From positions 1 to 64,000 of the forward strand of contig DAOUCP010000035.1 of assembly GCA_034432155.1 (NCBI GenBank): DNA of 64,000 bases, in the 5' to 3' direction. Shown here piece by piece: positions 58,009-64,000 of the stretch (within the stretch, counting starts at the first letter, position 1; each line of letters begins with the position of its first letter). The position numbers and the translations under genes were made by a program. The notes beneath the pieces are model-generated. The model saw only the letters and a list, made by a program, of their open reading frames with translations. It was not told where the DNA came from and made no database searches. The DNA comes from DAOUCP01 sp034432155. GTDB lineage: Bacteria; Chloroflexota; Anaerolineae; Epilineales; Epilineaceae.

Positions 58009-59154
58009 GTGAGCCTCTTCCCCCACCTCGAGCGCGATATCCTGTACCGGCGGCGAGCGACTCCCCGTTGGCCGCTGGTCGTCGCCGTCCTGTCGACCGC
58101 GACCATCACCATCTTGCTGGCTCGGCCTGACGCGGTGCGTGGTCGCCTGCTGGCTCTCTTCCCCTCGCCCACTCCCCAACCCACCCCAACCCCCGGCGCT
58201 CAGGCAGCCAGGGCCATAGCACAGGCAGCCACCGATCGAGGCGACCTGAATTCCGCGGCGGCGGCTTGGTCGACCGCCGTGGCTCACGACCCTGGTCTGG
58301 TCGAAGGCTACCAAGCTCTGGCCCGCATTCACGTCGAGCGGCGGCGCTATGATCTGGGTCTGGCAGCGGCCACGAGGGCCGTCCAGTTGGCGCCGCGAGA
58401 CGCCGCCAGTTACGTGGCGCTGGCAACGGCCCAGGACTGGTCGGGCGACCCGAAAGCGGCGATCCGGACTGCCCTGCTGGCGGTCGACCTCGCGCCCGAC
58501 TCCGCGGCCGCCCATGCCGCGCTGGCTGAAGCGTACGCCGGGGACGGACAGTGGGACGCCGCTCGCGAAGAAGCGGAACGGGCCGTTCACTTGGCGCCCA
58601 ACCTGCCGGAAGCGGTACGTGCCTTGGGGATGGCCTACGAGGTCCGCGGGAGCTACGACCAGGCGTTGCACCAATACGAGCGTGCCGCCCAGCTCGCGCC
58701 CCGCCGCAGCCTGTATCGCGTGGACATCGGGCGAGTCCATCGGCTGCGGGGCGACGTCGGCGCCGCTCGCGCGGCCTTCGATGCAGCCCTCGGCATCGAT
58801 CCCATGGACCCGGTGCCACACGACAGCCTAGGGTTACTGGCGCTAGACGCCGGCGACACCGATGCCGCGATCGCCCACTTCCGGCGTGCCATCGCCGCCC
58901 AGCCCGATTATTTCCCCGCCCACGGCCACATGGGTTGGGCCTACTACTCCGAACGGCGCTGGCACGAGGCCGAAGAGGCCTTCCGGGCGGCGATCGATCA
59001 CGGTGCGCGCTCCGCCGAGTTCTACTACGAGCTTGGACTGTCCTTGGCCTACCAAGGTCGTTGCGACAAGGCCCGCCCCTGGCTTGAGCGCGCTGTGGCG
59101 CTGGAACCGGACTCGATCCCGGCACGCGAGGGGCTGCGCATGTGTCGCGAGTGA
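58009..59154 (+). CDS. Membrane-anchored tetratricopeptide repeat protein
   Basis: The 381-residue protein has one N-terminal membrane helix (WPLVVAVLSTATITILLA, ~21-38) and a short Pro/Thr linker (PSPTPQPTPTPG). About nine TPR units follow from residue 65, each near the A-x-x-(L/Y)(G/A)xxY...G....A......A..L.P pattern (for example LAEAYAGDGQWDAAREEAERAVHLAP). TPR superhelices scaffold protein complexes, here outside the cytoplasmic membrane or at its face. The GTG start is the first in frame after the predicted promoter. The partner is unknown. Confidence 0.85.
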   Translation: MSLFPHLERDILYRRRATPRWPLVVAVLSTATITILLARPDAVRGRLLALFPSPTPQPTPTPGAQAARAIAQAATDRGDLNSAAAAWSTAVAHDPGLVEGYQALARIHVERRRYDLGLAAATRAVQLAPRDAASYVALATAQDWSGDPKAAIRTALLAVDLAPDSAAAHAALAEAYAGDGQWDAAREEAERAVHLAPNLPEAVRALGMAYEVRGSYDQALHQYERAAQLAPRRSLYRVDIGRVHRLRGDVGAARAAFDAALGIDPMDPVPHDSLGLLALDAGDTDAAIAHFRRAIAAQPDYFPAHGHMGWAYYSERRWHEAEEAFRAAIDHGARSAEFYYELGLSLAYQGRCDKARPWLERAVALEPDSIPAREGLRMCRE

Positions 59155-59202
59155 AGCCCACAAAGGGCCGCACCGAGGGGGGTCCATAGACGGCTCGCAG
59201 GC

Positions 59203-59232
59203 TTGCCGGTTGGCGCGTAGTCGTGGTATACT
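59203..59232 (+). promoter_or_regulatory. Predicted groESL promoter
   Basis: TTGCCG (59203-59208) and TATACT (59227-59232) are 18 nt apart. The start falls near 59239, inside the CIRCE element that follows. Confidence 0.7.
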
Positions 59233-59234
59233 CG

Positions 59235-59261
59235 TTAGCGCTCTCCCATGGAGAGTGCTAA
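59235..59261 (+). promoter_or_regulatory. CIRCE operator for HrcA
   Basis: TTAGCGCTC-N9-GAGTGCTAA matches the CIRCE consensus TTAGCACTC-N9-GAGTGCTAA with a single change in the left arm. The spacing is exactly 9 nt. It overlaps the predicted transcription start, the classic position for HrcA repression of groESL. hrcA itself is not in the window. Confidence 0.95.
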
Positions 59262-59324
59262 TACCGCTTTCGGACGGCCCGCCAAGCGCGGGTCGCCACC
59301 GCAAACAGGAGGAATGACGTAGGC

Positions 59325-59621
59325 ATGAGTGACGTCAAGCTGCAGCCGCTGGCTGACCGAGTTGTCGTCGAGCCGATCGAACACGAGGAGATGACGCCGA
59401 GCGGCATCGTACTGCCCGAGACCGCCAAAGAGAAGCCGCAGCGCGGGAAGGTTCTGGCCGTCGGACCCGGCCGATTGGAAGAGGGCAAGCGCGTGCCAAT
59501 GGATGTCCAGGTGGGCGACACCGTCATCTTTGCTCGCTACGCCGGCACCGAGTTCAAGCTCGATGACAAGAAGCTTCTGATTCTCGGCGAGAAGGATATT
59601 CTTGCCAGGCTCGAGGGTTGA
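59325..59621 (+). CDS. groES: Co-chaperonin GroES
   Basis: GroES caps the GroEL cavity during ATP-driven folding. The 98-residue protein has [14 protein letters not shown] at the N-terminus, the mobile-loop region [19 protein letters not shown] (21-39), GKVLAVGPG and [25 protein letters not shown]. The ATG follows GGAGG by 14 nt. The gene sits behind the CIRCE element and 49 nt before groEL in the usual operon. Confidence 0.97.
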   Translation: MSDVKLQPLADRVVVEPIEHEEMTPSGIVLPETAKEKPQRGKVLAVGPGRLEEGKRVPMDVQVGDTVIFARYAGTEFKLDDKKLLILGEKDILARLEG

Positions 59622-59625
59622 GTGA

Positions 59626-61299
<1,674 letters not shown>

Positions 61300-61340
61300 G
61301 GGCGAGCACCGGCTCTTGGCAGCAAAACCGTGGCGCGGAG

Positions 61341-61359
61341 CGCGGAGACGTGCTCCGCG
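61341..61359 (+). terminator. Candidate terminator hairpin after groEL
   Basis: A 7-bp stem (cgcggag / ctccgcg) with a 5-nt loop lies 42 nt after the groEL stop and is followed by TCATGCTTTGTC, a weak U tract. It lies between convergent genes. Confidence 0.5.
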
Positions 61360-61462
61360 TCATGCTTTGTCTGTACCAGCCGGTCCGCTGACGGCAGACC
61401 ACTCCACCGCAGCCTTGGCCTTGCACTTCTTCACGTCGACGACACCGCTTCGGCGGCCCAGC

Positions 61463-64000
61463 CTAGCGCGGCCAATTGCGGTCCAGACGCGGCAGGAAGA
61501 GGGAGACCCAAGTTCCCGTAGTCGCCGTGGCAGACGGTGGCAGCGAGGCGGTCGCCGTTGCCGTCGGCGAGGGCTGCGGCTCGACGGCGGTTTCCGTCGC
61601 GGTGGCAGACGCCGTTGGCTCGGGCGCCGTGGTCCACGTCGCGCTGGCGAGAGGGCTCGTGGGGCTTGCGGTGGCGGGGGCCGTGGTCTGCGGCGTGCTG
61701 GTACCCGTTGGCGTCTCAGTGGACGTGCCGGTGGCGCTCGGTGAGCCCAACGGGGTGGGGGACGCCGGATCGCGCGGCAGTGTGCCGACAAGAGCCAGCG
61801 TCGGGTCTCCCAGCCAGTTGAAGCCCCGGATGAGATCCCGTAGCGTCGGATCGGCAGCGAACAAGGCAATCTTGGCAGCCGTCGCAGCCGCTCCGCCTCG
61901 CAGCCGGTCCTCATAGACGCCCTGCAGCCAGGCTCGAGCCAGGATCTCGTGCCCCGCGCCGACTCGCCTGCCGGCCGATGCCCAGCTGGCGATCGCCCCA
62001 CCCACCGGGTGCGCGCTGTGCACTTCGGCCAGGCTGCGAGGCGTGGGGGAGCCGAAGTCGCCGCTGCCAGCCGTGAGCTCGAGCATCACCGGCAGGTTTG
62101 CATTGCGCAGCGCAGCGGCATCAGCGGTCGTCCAGACCGGCTCAAGAGCCCATTCCTCACGCTGCCCTTCCCCCAGGAAGGCCAGCACGCAGCGCCCCTC
62201 GTCCAGAACCTCGGCGATCCGAGCCCGCATCGTGGCCGCCGAGGGCTCCTCCGCCGTGCCGAGCACAAGGGAGTCGATCTCGAAGCCCTGCGGAAACCCG
62301 TCCTGGAGATACGCCGCCAGTTCGCCAAACGTGCCCTCCGCCGCCTCGGCCGGCCCATCGTCCGCGAACAAGGCGGCATGGCTGTGCCAGGTCGCCGGTC
62401 CTTGCCGCTCATAGGCCTGCAGCCGATCCACCGCCCGTGCGGCCTCTTCGGCCGTCGACACCGACAGCCGCCCGACGGCCAGGTCGGGCAGCACATCGTT
62501 GCCACTGATGGTCGCGAAGGCGTTGTCGGAGGGAATCTCTCCCCCACCGAAGTCATCTTCCACGAGGTCGACCAGCACCCGCCACGGCGCCGCGGTGGTG
62601 AACCCCCGGTAGTCCACGTGACCGTCGCCCAAGAGGACCAGGTAGGAGGGCGCTGGCGCCCGCCACCAGACGAAGGCGCCCGCAACCAGGGCACGAATAG
62701 CAGCCGGTTCGGCCTCGCCATCGGAGAAGGCGTCGAATGCGTCTTGCAGATCGACGACCCGCACGCGAAAGCCTTGCAGCATCCGGTAGGTGCGCAGCGT
62801 CACGGCTGCCATGCGAAGCTCTTGCGGGGTGAGAACGATGATGTCGGCGGCCGCCGGCGCCGTCAGGTCATCCGGGGCATCGACAGTCACGGCCGGAGAT
62901 TGGTGACCACCTTCGGGCACCACGAGATAGCGTCGACCGCCGAGGACTTGGAATCGGGCGCTGTAAGGTCCCGCGCCCCCCACGATCGCGCCCTCGAGGC
63001 GGATGGGTGCCTCGGCCGAAGTCACGTCGAAGATCTCGACTTGCTTGCTGGGCAAGCCCTCGATCTGGCACGGCGCGTCGACCTCGGCTGTAAACTCCAG
63101 GCTGCTGCCGCGGATGCGAAAATCGCGCGGATAGTCGACCTCGAGCCAGTCGACCAGGAGCACGCTGTCGGCATCCCCCACTGACTCGAGCGTCACTTCG
63201 TTGCCTGTTTCCCGCCATTCGACCTCGGCGGATCGCTCCACTCCGATCCGATGCGCAATGGTGCCGCTCCATCGCTCCTCGGCCACCGGTTGACCATTCA
63301 GAAGGACACGCAAGCGGTGCTCCGCCGCCGAGGCCCCCTTCAACCGCAATCGCAGCTGCGCTGGGCCAGCCTGCAGCCCCGCCAGGTCGAAGGCGATCCG
63401 CAGGCTGCCCGTGCCCGTGCCCGGTCGCAACTCGCGCCAGTAGAAACCGTCCTCCTCCGGCAGTGGTGCCGTCCGCCCGTCATAGAAGGAGTCCTCCTCC
63501 AGGCGCAAGGTTTCGGTGAACGCCGCCAGCGTCTCCCCCGACCCAGGAGCTGCCGGCTGCCGCGGGATGCGAACTCCCGAGCCGCTGCGGACCACATCCA
63601 GCCAGTAGATGTTGGTGTCGGTGTACCTCGTATCCAGGCCCTGCCCATAGAACGCGATCCGATCCTGGCCCTCCAGACGGCCGTCCTCGCCCCCAGTGAT
63701 CTGCAACGGGATCTCCCGGCCGCGGTCGTAGAGGCGGATGGCTTCCGGCGGCGTCCCGGGGGGCAGCCCGGTCTGGGTGAGGTTAGTCACTGCCAGCGAT
63801 TGCCAACCCGTTCTCCGCACGGCCACCTTCCAGGCGCCACTGCCGGCCAACGGATTGACGGTCGGTGGCGCAACGTTGCCCTGGCTCAGTCGCCAGGCTC
63901 GAGCCGACTCCCAGTTGGCCACCGAACGGGCGAGCAGTGGCTCCCATTCTGGATCGGGACGACCGCCGTCGGCGGCTACCGTACCCTCGAAGTTCAGGTC
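61463..64000 (-). CDS. Secreted C25 (gingipain)-fold protein, catalytically degenerate, 5' end outside window
   Basis: The frame is open to the last base, so the N-terminus is missing; about 845 residues are present. An N-terminal beta region with a GVERSAEVEWRETGNEVTLES-type jelly-roll leads into a C25 peptidase fold: VLLGDGHVDYRG and LPDLAVGRLSVST are clear family blocks. At the catalytic His site the family GHG reads GEG (62165-62173), and at the catalytic Cys site (TC..G.F) the sequence is LTAGSGDF, with Ala at 62069-62071. Both catalytic residues are therefore lost. A Thr/Pro/Ser-rich linker and the terminal WVSLFLPRLDRNWPR follow. It is probably a secreted structural or binding protein. 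Confidence 0.85.
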   Translation of the reverse strand, partial: DLNFEGTVAADGGRPDPEWEPLLARSVANWESARAWRLSQGNVAPPTVNPLAGSGAWKVAVRRTGWQSLAVTNLTQTGLPPGTPPEAIRLYDRGREIPLQITGGEDGRLEGQDRIAFYGQGLDTRYTDTNIYWLDVVRSGSGVRIPRQPAAPGSGETLAAFTETLRLEEDSFYDGRTAPLPEEDGFYWRELRPGTGTGSLRIAFDLAGLQAGPAQLRLRLKGASAAEHRLRVLLNGQPVAEERWSGTIAHRIGVERSAEVEWRETGNEVTLESVGDADSVLLVDWLEVDYPRDFRIRGSSLEFTAEVDAPCQIEGLPSKQVEIFDVTSAEAPIRLEGAIVGGAGPYSARFQVLGGRRYLVVPEGGHQSPAVTVDAPDDLTAPAAADIIVLTPQELRMAAVTLRTYRMLQGFRVRVVDLQDAFDAFSDGEAEPAAIRALVAGAFVWWRAPAPSYLVLLGDGHVDYRGFTTAAPWRVLVDLVEDDFGGGEIPSDNAFATISGNDVLPDLAVGRLSVSTAEEAARAVDRLQAYERQGPATWHSHAALFADDGPAEAAEGTFGELAAYLQDGFPQGFEIDSLVLGTAEEPSAATMRARIAEVLDEGRCVLAFLGEGQREEWALEPVWTTADAAALRNANLPVMLELTAGSGDFGSPTPRSLAEVHSAHPVGGAIASWASAGRRVGAGHEILARAWLQGVYEDRLRGGAAATAAKIALFAADPTLRDLIRGFNWLGDPTLALVGTLPRDPASPTPLGSPSATGTSTETPTGTSTPQTTAPATASPTSPLASATWTTAPEPTASATATETAVEPQPSPTATATASLPPSATATTGTWVSLFLPRLDRNWPR

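Overview
The window is a 64 kb stretch of high-GC bacterial chromosome, most likely from the phylum Chloroflexota (inference). The basis is a set of large secreted proteins with Thr/Pro-rich linkers and a short 'LPxL' signature, an ECF sigma/anti-sigma/propeller operon, YfhO and ArnT-like membrane glycosyltransferases, a CIRCE-controlled groESL operon, and frequent GTG/TTG starts with stop/start overlaps. No rRNA, tRNA, CRISPR array or intact mobile element was seen.

Layout. 1-7881 is an accessory region. It holds the end of a von Willebrand A protein and two divergent copies of an unusual pair: a secreted metzincin-type protease gene followed by a secreted partner gene. One copy (plus strand, 1598-3263) has a frameshifted protease. 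The other (minus strand, 6042-4408) is intact. Around them lie decayed duplicates of the partner tail and the VWA tail, and a possible IstB (IS21 helper) remnant. 7882-10305 is a minus-strand housekeeping operon scpB-rluB-cmk. 10483-20204 is one tightly overlapping plus-strand operon: polyprenyl-phosphate type GT2, SDR epimerase, DegT aminotransferase, ArnE-like flippase subunit, two paralogous GT-C transferases and YfhO. It looks like an Arn-style pathway that makes, lipid-loads, flips and transfers an amino sugar outside the cell.

20255-35301 is mixed: methionine gamma-lyase family enzyme, pterin dehydratase, a 1281-residue CotH/lamin-tail surface protein, the sigma/anti-sigma/propeller operon, queG, an ICMT-like methyltransferase, a tryptophanase-like lyase, a 3-hydroxyisobutyrate dehydrogenase-family protein and a small membrane-anchored protein. 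35543-48759 carries an EF-G-like GTPase, a DUF362 protein, another GT-C transferase, two tandem secreted kelch-like proteins, a fused glutamate formimidoyltransferase/cyclodeaminase, a phenylacetate-CoA ligase and a lactate permease family transporter.

48842-54665 is core information processing: ruvC, yebC and an S1-domain protein on the minus strand, then ffh-rpsP-khpA-rimM on the plus strand. The bS16 protein carries an unusual C-terminal helix-hairpin-helix-like domain. 54666-55490 is gene-free with inverted and direct repeats. After it come an NHL-repeat secreted protein interrupted by an in-frame TAA, a TPR protein, groES-groEL behind a CIRCE operator, and a large C25 (gingipain)-fold protein that has lost its catalytic residues and runs off the end of the window.
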